Shown piece after piece: positions 1 to 9,355 of a stretch of DNA of 64,000 bases. The DNA lies in assembly GCA_019914945.1 (NCBI GenBank), contig CM034109.1, forward strand, positions 2,480,001-2,544,000, written 5' to 3'. Both the position numbers and the translations under genes were made by a program. The notes under the pieces are model-generated. The model made no database searches and was not told where the DNA came from. It saw only the letters and a list, made by a program, of their open reading frames with translations. This DNA is from Typha latifolia (taxonomy: Eukaryota > Streptophyta > Magnoliopsida > Poales > Typhaceae). The stretch's first letter is position 1, and the number at the start of each line of letters is the position of its first letter.

Positions 1-9
1 TTAAGCAAG

Positions 10-960
10 ATGGTTCAAAGGACAACCGTATTGGAGTACCAAGCTGAGTTTGAAAGAGTTAGTAGTCGTTGTAAGCCACCGTGGCCAAAACGTACATTGA
101 TGAGTATATTTATTTCAGGGCTGCGTGAGGAGATACAAGCGGATGTTCATGCTCTATATCCTACTACTCTTAAGGAGGCCTTTGAGAAGGCCGTGAGGAT
201 GGAACAAAAACATAGGGCTCTAAAGATGGCAGCGAAAACCAATTGGGGCAACCGAGATGGGCAGTTTGCACCTAGAACACCGGCTGTAAATTCTACGGTT
301 TCAAAAACAGCGGCTGCGACTACTAGACCACGACCACCTTTGAGACCTTCTTTCGATGTTAGAGGGGGCACTAGACCCCCCATTCGAACTCTCACACATG
401 CCTAGGTGGAGGAGCGAAGAGCGAATGGCCTTTGCTTTCGATGTGATGAGCGTTTCACCCCCGGTCATCAGTGTTCTAAACCGATCGAGAGTGTGATGCT
501 TATTGATGGTCCTGAGGAGGATGATGAGATTGATGATGATGGAGAGTGTCCAGAGGAGACCCATGAGGAGACCGTTGAGGAGGGCGTTGAGGAAGATATC
601 CAAGCTGAAATATCGATGCATGCATATTTGAGTACTTCTGCGCCGAGGACGTTACGAGTAGATGGACTCGTTAGAAAGCATTGTGTGCACATCCTTATTG
701 ATTCAGAGAGTACACACAACTTTCTAGACGAGAGGTTAGTGAGGAGATTGGGTTTGGATGCCGAACCGACTACGGGGTTTGACGTTGCTATTAGAGACGG
801 CACGAAGCTGAGGGCGGAGAGCTTGTGTCATCGAGTCGATATACGGGTGCAAGGACACGACATCATTGTTGACTTATATTCGTTGGCGCTACGAGGAGCG
901 GACGTTGTCCTTGGTGCTCAGTGGTTACAAAGTTTGGGACCCGTCACATTTTATTTCTAG
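10..960 (+). pseudogene. G1 gag and protease, broken
   Basis: Two frames separated by an in-frame stop at 403-405. The first (10-405) is the C-terminal half of a gypsy capsid domain (retrotransposon gag family). The second (406-960) begins with a CCHC zinc knuckle (CFRCDERFTPGHQC), then an acidic Glu/Asp-rich linker, then a pepsin-like retroviral protease. The protease active site reads LIDSESTHNF where relatives in this window have LIDTGSTHNF. The invariant Gly is therefore replaced and the enzyme is probably dead. The frame stops at 958-960, before the reverse transcriptase. Confidence 0.9.
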
Positions 961-996
961 AGCATGTGGATGAAATATAAATAAGGAAATAAAGAT

Positions 997-2475
997 GTGC
1001 GGCTTGATGGTGTACAGACTTCGTCGATTCCTGTGAAGCAGTCTATGGTGGGGCTACTTGGTGCGTATGATTTGGCCTATCTTCTTCAGTTAGGACTAGC
1101 AGGAGATGAGCCTCAAATGAGTTCAGGTACTACAATTGAATTGTCTAATTTATTAGATAAATTTTCTGGACTGTTTGAGGAGCCGCAGGAGTTGCCACCG
1201 AGGAGAGCGGCAGACCATCGTATAGAGATTGTACCCGGGGCTGCACCAGCTAACGTGAGGCCATATCGGTATCCACATGTGCAAAAAGAATTTATCTCAA
1301 AGATAGTAGCCGAGATGTTAGAACAAGGCCTCATACAACCAAGTCATAGTTCATACTCATCCCCCGTGCTATTGGTGCGAAAAAGGATGGAACTTGGCAT
1401 TTTTGTGTCGACTATCGAGCACTAAACACTATTATTGTCAAGGACCGGTATCCTATTCCGATTATCGAGGAGTTGCTGGATGAGCTTGCAGGGGCGACTA
1501 TATTTAGTAAGCTTAACTTGAGGGCCGGGTATTATCAAATTAGAGTTCACTAGGCGGATGTGCATAAAACTACATTTCGGACTCCAGACGGGTATTACGA
1601 GTTCCGAGTGATGCCTTTTGGTCTCACCAATGCTAATGATATATTTTGGCCTTTGTTGCGAAGGTATGTCTGGTATTTTTTGACGATATTTTGGTGTATA
1701 GTAGAACTGAATTGGAGCATTGGTGGCATTTGAAGGATGTGTTGAATTTATTGGAGCAAAACCAATTAAAGATCAAGAAGTTTAAATGCCTATGGGGAGT
1801 ACCAAAAGTGGAGTATTTAGGCCACATCATTTCAGCGGATGGTGTAGCGGCGGATCCTCAAAAGGTTGCATATATGACCGCTTGGCCTATTCCTACTACT
1901 ACCACCGGATTGAGAGGATTTTTGGGGCTGACTGGTTATTATTATCGATTCATCGTCGAATATGGCAAGATCGCTGCTCCTCTCACTTCTTTGTTGAAGG
2001 ACTCTTTTAGATGGACGGATGAAGCCACTTTAGCCTTTGAAAAATTAAAAACAGCAATGATGATGACAGCCGTTCTAGCGCTACTGGACTTCACCAAAGA
2101 ATTCATTGTTGAATGTGATGCGTCGGGTGTTGGCATAGGAGCTGTACTAATGCAAGAAGGACGTCCCATTGCCTATCTTATTAAGGCTTTATCGCAAAAA
2201 TCTCAACAATTATCGACTTATGATAGAGAGAGAGATGCTAACAATTCTTCATGCGGTGACAAAGTGGAGGCCTTATTTGATCGGTAGATGATTCATTATC
2301 CAAACCGATCAAAGGAGCCTTACATACTTTATGGGACAGCGCATACACACTCCTGCACAGTAGCGATGGGTCACAAAATTACTGGGGTATGACTATAAAA
2401 TTCAATACAAGAAGGGAACGAAAAATAGAGCGGCGGATGCACTATCGCGCCAACCCGAAACCGCTGAGCTTGCAG
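997..2475 (+). pseudogene. G1 reverse transcriptase and RNase H, frameshifted
   Basis: Segments in different frames show the canonical gypsy RT landmarks. They are the HRIEI and PVLLVRK approach region (1150-1390), the [12 protein letters not shown] motif (about 1440-1480), MPFGLTNA (about 1610-1635) and the catalytic FFDDILVY (about 1675-1700). The RNase H start FIVECDASGVGIGAVL lies near 2101-2150. A frameshift occurs near 1385, a stop near 1550, and a deletion after MPFGLTNA removes the segment before the FFDD motif. RNase H runs on to about 2475 in shifted frames. Confidence 0.9.
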
Positions 2476-2946
2476 CCTATTCATCTCCTACCTTTCCCTT
2501 CCTTGATGAGCTGAGGTATGCATGTACATATGACCCAGATATTTTGAGATTGTTGCAGGAGGTGATGGATGATCCGGAGCACCATCCCGAGTTAGAGAAT
2601 CGAGGTGGGTTGATGCTGGACCACGGATGCATTCGAGTGTTGGAGCGTATTGGTCTGGTTGCATATCGTTTGGAGCTGCCGGAGGGGTCGAGAGTGCACC
2701 CTGTCTTTCATGTTTCATTATTGAGAGAGCGCATTGGAGATCATGAGATTGTTGGATCGGTTCTACCGGAGCCATTGGAGGAGATAGAGATCGTAGAGCC
2801 AATTCGAGTACTTGCTAGACGCCGACGATGACATGGTACCAGATTGGAGATGGAGATTCTAGTAGAGTGGCTTAGCAAGCCATCTAATGAAGCGACATGG
2901 GAGTTGGAGACTGATATCTTGGAGCGTTTTCCTGACTTTTCACCTT
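2476..2946 (+). pseudogene. G1 integrase remnant with chromodomain-like tail
   Basis: After the RNase H end the frame carries only the first residues of the integrase region, ending in GCIRV near 2640. It then jumps directly to the C-terminal GPY/F-type segment (LERIGLVAYRLELPEG, HPVFHVSLL). The zinc-binding and DDE catalytic parts are absent, so the integrase core has been deleted. A chromodomain-like tail (ILVEWL...ATWELE, ending FPDF) follows in another frame at about 2851-2946. Confidence 0.85.
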
Positions 2947-2970
2947 GAGGACAAGATGGAGGAAGCGTGG

Positions 2971-3365
2971 TGAGCAGATACACTTAGTTAGGATTTTATC
3001 TAATTAGCTAAATCTAGCTCTGCGCAGTTTCGGAAAACTATTTGTAAAATATTCGACACATATCCAAATAATATCAATGTAGTTGGATAACTCTAGATCT
3101 ACAACTTTTATATTCATGACTTCTCTAGATTCAGAATATATCTATGACAAAACGAAAGCTTAATCCAAAATGTATTCGGAGAAGATAAGGAATACTGTTT
3201 TAGTTGGTTTGTTAGGGTTTCATATTGTTTTAGGACTTGTTGGCTAGCCTCTATAATTATATGGATGGCACCCAACTTATTCCATATTTTTGTCCCTGCT
3301 ACAGTTCGAATCTGTGAAGGGCGTAAATACAAAAGTTGTAGATTAAGAATATACGGATCCAACCC
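2971..3365 (+). repeat. LTR of G1, left part, split by Copia1
   Basis: The sequence after the polyprotein tail and a purine-rich run (2949-2966) begins TGAGCAGATACACTTAG. A related start, TGATACACTTAG, occurs in the G4 LTR at 48658. The segment 3210-3365 matches, in reverse, the LTR at 62640-63060, with a deletion of a few hundred bases here. The LTR resumes at 9133 after the Copia1 insertion. Confidence 0.75.
3361..3365. repeat. Copia1 target-site duplication, left copy
   Basis: AACCC directly precedes the LTR end TGAAAAACCC. The same five bases follow the other LTR at 9133-9137. A 5-bp duplication is usual for copia integration. Confidence 0.9.
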
Positions 3366-3824
3366 TGAAAAACCCTAGACACAAATATGTATCTAAATAC
3401 TAGGCAATGATATCACTCGTTCGCTTAAGTAAAAGTCCGTAGAAATATTAGGAATGAAAGCAGAGATGAACGCCAAGATTTTAGCGTGGAAAAACCCAAA
3501 CGGGAAAAAACCACAAATCCAAACTCGGATAAAAAACCAATCACTAGAATAGTAGCTACAAGACTGACTCACAAAACAACCCGTCGATCCAAACGACTTT
3601 GTTCCTCTCAGTCTTGCTCGCTAGAATCCACGATTCACTACTTCTCGTGATTGAAGTCCAATCTCAGTAACCTTCGAGATTGATCTTTCGTCTAGATAGC
3701 CCTTAAGACGAAAGATTAAGATTTTTAGATGAGTGGAACCTTGTTAGTTGAATAACCGATGTAGCCTCAAGAAGTCTCCTTCAATAATGCTTCTTCAACC
3801 ACCCTCAAGATAGAGCATCACAAT

Positions 3825-3836
3825 CCTTATATATGA
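3825..3836 (-). promoter_or_regulatory. Copia1 3' LTR TATA box
   Basis: The minus strand reads TCATATATAAGG. It lies about 74 bp downstream, in the direction of transcription, of the nearest GTTCGAAC palindrome and in the middle of the LTR, as expected for the U3/R boundary. Confidence 0.65.
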
Positions 3837-3907
3837 TATCCAACATAGAGCCAAATCCAAGTCTTATCCGTACTCACGAAAGTCTAATTTTATCAAACTT
3901 CGTTGGT

Positions 3908-4275
3908 GCGTTCGAACGTGGCCCGGGTGCGTTCGAACGACATGACTTGAACTCAGGTGCGTTCGAACGGGCCCGAGTGCGTTCGAACGTGACAACTTGA
4001 ATTCTTCAGGTTGCGTTCGAATGCGTTTGTGAACGCAGTACCCGCATTTGAACGCGTTTGTGAATGCGGCTCTCTGTCTGTGTGAACGCAGTGCTCGCGT
4101 TCGAACGCATTTTTGAATGCGGCTCTCTGTCTGTGTGAACGCTGATTCCGCGTTCGAACGCGTTTGTGAACGCGGCTCTCTGTCTGTGTGAACGCAGTGC
4201 CCGCGTTCGAACGCGTTTGTGAACGCGGCTCTCTGTCTGTATGAACGCAGATTCCGCGTTCGAACGCGTTTGTGA
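3908..4275 (-). repeat. GTTCGAAC cluster and 53-bp tandem array in the Copia1 3' LTR
   Basis: Four GTTCGAAC palindromes lie at 3910, 3931, 3961 and 3981, each preceded by GTGC. A tandem array of 53-bp units follows, each unit containing the 12-bp palindrome GCGTTCGAACGC or a variant. Unit starts are 4013, 4044, 4097, 4150, 4203 and 4256. The 31-bp first step marks a 22-bp deletion. The cluster lies between the LTR start and the TATA box, that is in U3. Confidence 0.92.
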
Positions 4276-4420
4276 ACGTGGTGCGAACTCGACGGCTTTT
4301 CTCCAATAATCTTGCAATTCTTCAAATCAGAGATATTCTAGACTTGTGTAAAGCTCATATACATGAAAAAATACACTTAGAATATTTTGTACACAATTGC
4401 CAACAAATAAAAACCTAACA

Positions 4421-4432
4421 ATCTCCCTCTTT
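4421..4432 (-). other. Copia1 polypurine tract
   Basis: The minus strand reads AAAGAGGGAGAT immediately before the 3' LTR start TGTTAGG, the usual place for the plus-strand primer. Confidence 0.85.
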
Positions 4433-4604
4433 GGCAATTTGTGACAAAACACATAGGTTACAAGATATTACAAAGACTTCAAATTAAGCAATCAACAAGA
4501 CTAGAATATTTTGCACATCAGTCCCTGCAAATAAACATTAAAAAAAATTTATTTAATTTGCAAGCAATGTACTGAGTCAAACAGCACTCTAAACAAGATG
4601 GCTT

Positions 4605-6087
4605 TCACACAAACTCATTGTAGCCATTTTCATTGACCCAAGAATCGTCTAACAATACTTCCTTCACATTTTTAGGTTCAAAAGAAGATGTATAACAAGT
4701 AAATGATACCTCACTTTGGATTAGTCGTCTTGTCTTAATTGGTTCATTTACGTCTCCGATCACTTGTGATAGTGGATGATCTGATTTCACTCTGGCAGAT
4801 GGTTCCGGTACGTTGTAGTCTTTGTTCATTTCAACTTTGTCCTCGTCCTGATTCTCAATTTCCAGATCAAACTCCTTTCCTATTTCTTCGTCATATGTAT
4901 CTGCAGAAATAGAAATAGGAGTAGCTTCAGTTAAATCAGTAGTGGATTCATCTATCATAACATTAGCAGATTCCATAACCGTAGAAGTGTCAAGATGAAA
5001 TACTCTATAGGCTCTGCTATTATTCGAATACCCTAAGAAGATGCCTTCGTTACTTCTAGTGTCAAATTTAGTCAAATATTCTCGATCACGCAAGATATAG
5101 CATTTACTACCAAAAACTCGAAAATATTTAACACTAGGTTTCTTACCTTTCCAGATTTCATATGCAGTCAATTTTGTACCTGGTCTTAGATAAACACGAT
5201 TTATCACATGTATCGCTGTATTGAAAACCATTGAGGACCTTTTTAGCGTGAAGCATAACCCTAGCCATTTCCTGCACAACTCGATTCTTTTTTTCCACAA
5301 TATCGTTCTGTTGTGGAGTTATAGGAGCTGAAAATTCATATTGAATACCAAGAGAATCACAAAATATGGAAAAAATTTCATTTTCAAATTCTCTACCATG
5401 ATCAGAACGAATCCTAACTAGGGTAATAGATTTTTTATTCTACAATTTTAAGCATAGTGATTTAAAAACTTCAAAGGTTTCAGACTTCTCACGTAGAAAG
5501 GCAACCCAGCTATATCTAGAGTAATCATCGACCATTAATAATATATAGCGTTTACCTCCAAGACTTTCCATTTTTGTTGGACCCATCAAGTCCATGTGAA
5601 CTAATTGGAGCACACGGTCGGTGGTAACTGCATTTACCTTCTTGTGTGAAATCCTAGTTTGTTTTCCAATTTGACACGAACCGCACACTCTTTTTGACAT
5701 TTCTTTCATCTTAGGTATTCCTCTTACCACTTCTTGTTTGGACAGAGTAAATAATTCTTTGTGATTCACATGTCCAAGACGTTGATGCCAAAGATCTGCA
5801 ATGTCAAAAGAGGCACTGTTACATTTCAGTTTATGTGACGTTCCAACAACATAGCAATTATCAGATGTTCTAGATCCATAACATATAACATTACTACCAT
5901 GATCTAGAATAGTACAATCATTTTTGGAGAATTTTACCTCATAATCTTCATCACAAAATTGACTGATATTCATAAGATTTGCTTTTAAGCCCTTAACATA
6001 AAGAACGTTTTCAAGAATAGGAACCCTCGGAGAACTTACCTTTCCTTTACCTATTACCTTGGATGAATTACCATCTCCGAATGTCAC
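4605..6087 (-). pseudogene. Copia1 integrase without reverse transcriptase
   Basis: The frame from 6087 carries the GAG-pre-integrase HHCC region (LWHQRLGH, CGSCQIGKQ) and the integrase core (HMDLMGPT, VDDYSRYSW). It stops near 5440. Further core and C-terminal integrase sequence (VFGSKCYI, GIFLGYS) continues to 4605. The next element feature is a short 3' untranslated region and the polypurine tract at 4421, so the whole RT and RNase H region is missing. Confidence 0.9.
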
Positions 6088-6135
6088 AAGTCCCCCTTCA
6101 TGTTTTTCAAGATTAGAAAATAACGACTTGTCACC

Positions 6136-8005
6136 CTACATATGTCTTGAACAGCCACTGTATAAATACCACAAATCAGAATTTAAAGCTTTCAGAGTTG
6201 TATGCACAACATAACATTTCAAATCACTTTTCTTAACCCATATGGCCTTTGTTTTTATCCCATAAATAAAAGTAGTTCTAGAATTTTGCAAAAATTTGCA
6301 ATGAGGTCGAATATGCCATAGAATGCCGCGATGATAGCATGTCGGAACAAACCATTTTCTACTCACCTTTTGTCGAGGAGTGTGACTAAAGTTTACCTTT
6401 GGTGCCGTTGACGATTCACCAGTTTGTAGATTCACTTTCAGTTTAGAAGTATTCATCCAGGATTGCTTTGTAAATGCGGTTGATGACTTCAAATATTCTT
6501 CCTTTTGTATACCTGCAGAAACGAAGACAGTTTTATTATTATTTGAATTACTAGTGTATCCGACACCATACCTGTCTTTTCCAGAGATCTGAGCCTTTAG
6601 GATCTCGTCAAGTTTGTTCTTCCCTTTTAGAAATGTCACTTTCTTATTCAGTCGCTCTAGTTCAATTTCATCATCCTTCATTTTATTTTTTGCATTGTCA
6701 AGTTGTTCAGAAAGGTCTTTGACACGTTCAAGTTCCAATTTGTACTTCTCCTCAAATTGAATTCTTTCAAGTTTGATTACCTTGAGTCATTGATGTAGTC
6801 TAAGATTGCTTTTCTTGAGTTTAAACGACTCCAGGTACAGGTCATTATATGCCTTTTGTATTTCAGATTTATCTTCTTTAGTTGGTAACATATTCTGATC
6901 ATCTATACTATCAGTTACAACAACGGAATCAATTTTAAGTAGAGAAGAGGCAAAAGCAACAAAGTTTTCTTCGTCTTTTTTAGAATCATCATCAGATTCA
7001 TTTGAGTCATCCCAAGTAACTTTCATAGCTTTACCCTTCTTCTTAAAGCGATTAGGGCATTCTTGAGCTATGTGTCCAAAACCAGAACATTCAAAACATC
7101 GAACTTTATTCTCAGAATTCTTATTTTTCTATTTGACACCGTTGTTGCTCACACCTGTGTTCGAACTCGCAGTATTCTTCTTTTTCACAAATGCTTTGCT
7201 TTTCTCAAGTTTTTCAGCATTCAACTTGTTTGGCTTCCGAAAGAATTTATTAAACTTCTTGACGAACATGGCCAACATCTTAACATCTAAATCACCTTCA
7301 TCATCAGACTCCTCTATACTTTGTTCAACTGTGGATAGAGCGATCCCTTTGGACTTCCTCGGTTTTGAAAGGCTAGACTCAATTGTTTATAGATTTCCTA
7401 ATAATTGTTCAACTTTCATAGAATCAATGTCCTTACTTTTCTCAATAGCTGTAACTTTCGCCTGAAACCTCTCTGGAAGAGACCTAAGGATCTTACGGAC
7501 AATTCTATTTTCAGAAATTTTCTCTCCTAGGTTGAAACTGGAGTTGACTATATCACTCAGCTTTGCATAAAACTCATCAAATGTCTCATTCTCCTACATA
7601 CGTAGAGTTTCAAAACTAGTAGTCAACCTCTGAAGTTTAGAAAGGTTTACAGCCATAGTTCCTTCGTGGGTAGTTTTTAAGATCGTCCAAGCTTTTTTTT
7701 GCTATCTCACAAGTAGAGATTCTTCTAAATTCTTCAGAGGAAACACAACTAAAAATTGCATTTATTGCCTTGCTATTCTATCCAACTTTTTCATAGTCTG
7801 ACCTATCCCATGATTCTATCAGTTTATCAGCAAGTTTATCATTCACCATATACATTGGTAGACTCCAACCGTTCACAACTACAAACCATACTCGTTCATC
7901 TATAGACTTCAAGTAAGCTCTCATCCTAGCTTTCCAGTATCCATAATTTGTTCCATCTAGGATAGGAGGTCTAATAGATGATGGTCCATCTCTATGAAAA
8001 TCCAT
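6136..8005 (-). pseudogene. Copia1 gag and protease, broken
   Basis: The reading starts at 8003-8005 (MDFHRDGPSS) with the copia-type gag N-terminus (GTNYGYWKARM). The UBN2-like capsid follows at about 7350-7600, and a CCHC knuckle (CFECSGFGHIAQEC) at about 7050-7100. A Lys/Glu-rich probable coiled coil lies at 6600-6740. A second degenerate knuckle (CYHRGILWHIRPHC) lies near 6310-6350, and the protease start near 6140-6170. Several frameshifts and stops occur. The protease motif reads YLYSGCSRHM where the family has an Asp (DSG), so the catalytic Asp is lost. A stop follows directly. Confidence 0.88.
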
Positions 8006-8039
8006 GCCTATCTGATCTCTCTTAAAGGTGAGAGAATTT

Positions 8040-8053
8040 GCTCTGATACTAAT
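8040..8053 (-). other. Copia1 primer-binding site
   Basis: The minus strand reads ATTAGTATCAGAGC directly after the 5' LTR end. This is a one-mismatch version of the plant initiator tRNA-Met complement TGGTATCAGAGC. It sets the element's direction. Confidence 0.85.
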
Positions 8054-8515
8054 TGAAAAACCCTAGACACAAGTATGTATCTAAATACTAGACAATGATA
8101 TCACTCGTTCGCTTAAGTAAAAGTCCGTAGAAATATTAGGAACGAAAGCAGAGATGAACACCAAGATTTTAACATGGAAAAACCCAAACGGAAAAAAACC
8201 ACGAATCCAAACTCGGATCAAAAACCAATCACTAGAATAGTAGTAGTTACAAGACTGACTCACAAAACAACCCGTCGATCCAAACGACTTTGTTCCTCTC
8301 AGTCTTGCTCGCTAGAACCTACGATTCACTACTTCTCGTGATTGAAGTCCAATCTCAGTAACCCTCGAGATTGATCTTTCGTCTAGATAACCCTTAAGAC
8401 GAAAGATTAAGATTTTTAGATGAGTGGAACCTTGTTAGTTGAATAACCGATGTAGCCTCAAGAAGTCTCCTTCAATAATGCTTCTTCAACCACCCTCAAG
8501 ATAGGGCATCACAAT

Positions 8516-8527
8516 CCTTATATATGA
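8516..8527 (-). promoter_or_regulatory. Copia1 5' LTR TATA box
   Basis: Identical TCATATATAAGG on the minus strand, placed as in the partner LTR. This is the copy that would drive the element. Confidence 0.65.
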
Positions 8528-8602
8528 TATCCAAGATAGAGCCAAATCCAAGTCTTATTCGTACTCACGAAAGTCTAATTTTATCAAACTTCGTTAGTGC
8601 GT

Positions 8603-8990
8603 TCGAACGCGGCCCGGGTGCGTTCGAACGGCATGACTTGAACTCAAGTGCGTTCGAACGGGCCCGAGTGCATTCGAACGAGACAACTTGAATTCTTTAA
8701 GTTGCGTTCGAATGCGTTTGTGAACGCAGCTCTCAATCTGTGTGAACACAGTACCCGCGTTCGAACGCGTTTGTGAACACGACTCTCTATCTGTGTGAAC
8801 GCAGTGCCCGCGTTCGAACGCGTTTGTGAACGCGGCTCTCTGTCTGTGTGAACGCAGATTCTGCGTTCGAACGCGTTTGTGAACGTGGCTCTCTGTCTGT
8901 GTGAACGCAGTGCCCGCGTTCGAACGCATTTGTGAACGCGGCTCTCTGTCTGTGTGGATGCAGATTCCGCGTTCGAACGCGTTTGTGAAC
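8603..8990 (-). repeat. GTTCGAAC cluster and 53-bp tandem array in the Copia1 5' LTR
   Basis: Same layout as the partner LTR. Unit starts at 8704, 8757, 8810, 8863, 8916 and 8969 give an exact 53-bp period over six units. The single-copy palindrome group lies proximal to the TATA box at about 8603-8690. Confidence 0.92.
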
Positions 8991-9132
8991 GCGGTGTGAA
9001 CTCGACGGCTTTTCTCTAATAATCTTGCAATTCTTCAAACTAGAGATATTCTAGACTTGTGTAAAGCTCATATACATGAAAAAATACACTTAGAATATTT
9101 TGTACACAATTGCCAATAAATAAAACCTAACA

Positions 9133-9137
9133 AACCC
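9133..9137. repeat. Copia1 target-site duplication, right copy
   Basis: AACCC directly follows the outer LTR end (CCTAACA) and matches 3361-3365. Confidence 0.9.
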
Positions 9138-9254
9138 AATTATTTTCATAATTTTCTAACTACGGAGAATATCTAACAAATATTTTCCCACGGTTGCGCG
9201 TACTGCTTCCTGCAATAAATTCAGATATTAAGGAATTGTTCCGTAGCCGATCTT
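9133..9254 (+). repeat. LTR of G1, right part
   Basis: This continues the LTR interrupted at 3365. Removing Copia1 and one copy of its 5-bp duplication restores a sequence that matches the reverse complement of 62525-62660. It ends at a tandem array of primer-site-like units, as the LTR at 62524 does. Confidence 0.75.
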
Positions 9255-9355
9255 TTGGTTCTAGATCCCATCAAATTGGTATCCGAGCTTTAACAAATTG
9301 GTATCAGACCCTATCAATTGGTATTAGAGCCTATCAATTGGTATTAGAGCCTAAC
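9255..9355 (+). repeat. Tandem array of LTR-end/primer-site units behind the G1 LTR
   Basis: Five units of about 19-22 bp resemble TTGGTATCAGAGCCTATCA. The first is diverged (TTGGTTCTAGATCCCATCA). Each unit joins a tRNA-Met primer-site motif to CTATCA, which is the terminal hexamer of this LTR family (compare 63906-63912). The array breaks off at Copia2 sequence. Confidence 0.85.

Larger units (their letters stand above)
1..2970 (+). mobile_element. Ty3/gypsy element G1, internal region, degenerate
   Basis: The order gag, zinc knuckle, protease, reverse transcriptase, RNase H and integrase C-terminus/chromodomain-like tail is that of a plant Ty3/gypsy retrotransposon. The 5' LTR and gag start lie outside the window. 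Several stops and frameshifts break the polyprotein, and the integrase catalytic core is missing. The gag closely resembles that of element G5 (55541-56404, minus), so both belong to one family (family A). Its 3' LTR follows at about 2971 and is interrupted by Copia1. Confidence 0.93.
3366..4420 (-). repeat. Copia1 3' LTR
   Basis: On the minus strand the repeat starts TGTTAGG at 4420 and ends TTTTTCA at 3366. It is about 24 bp shorter than its partner, mainly through a 22-bp loss in the first unit of its 53-bp array. By eye I see about ten differences in the first 240 bases compared with the right LTR. Confidence 0.93.
3366..9132 (-). mobile_element. Copia1: complete-ended but RT-less Ty1/copia element
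   Basis: Two similar LTRs (3366-4420 and 8054-9132) flank about 3.6 kb of internal sequence and are bounded by a perfect AACCC duplication. A tRNA-Met primer site sits next to the right LTR and a polypurine tract next to the left one, so the element reads on the minus strand. Internal coding covers gag, protease and integrase only. The reverse transcriptase and RNase H region, normally the last third of a copia polyprotein, is absent. The element is nested inside the LTR of G1. Confidence 0.93.
8054..9132 (-). repeat. Copia1 5' LTR
   Basis: It starts TGTTAGG at 9132 (minus) and ends at 8054, next to the primer-binding site. It carries six regular copies of the 53-bp repeat and a TATA box in the same relative place as the other LTR. 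Confidence 0.93.

Noticed and set aside
3908..4275. GTTCGAAC as an RNA polymerase III B-box (GGTTCGANNCC)
   Set aside because: The motif matches the core GTTCGA, but the following conserved C is G in most copies, no A-box is spaced upstream, and terminators are absent.
3953..4306. Three overlapping 100-150 residue minus-strand frames in the 53-bp array, with repeating NAFERG/TDREPRS-like peptides
   Set aside because: The unit lacks stops in all frames, so long frames arise automatically. They lie in LTR U3 upstream of the TATA box.
8704..8990. Evenly spaced palindromic repeats suggesting a CRISPR array
   Set aside because: Units are contiguous tandem copies with no variable spacers, and the locus is a plant LTR.
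9301..9353. Primer-site array as tRNA gene fragments
   Set aside because: Only the 3'-terminal complement of tRNA-Met is present, with no cloverleaf; it fits retrotransposon primer sites.
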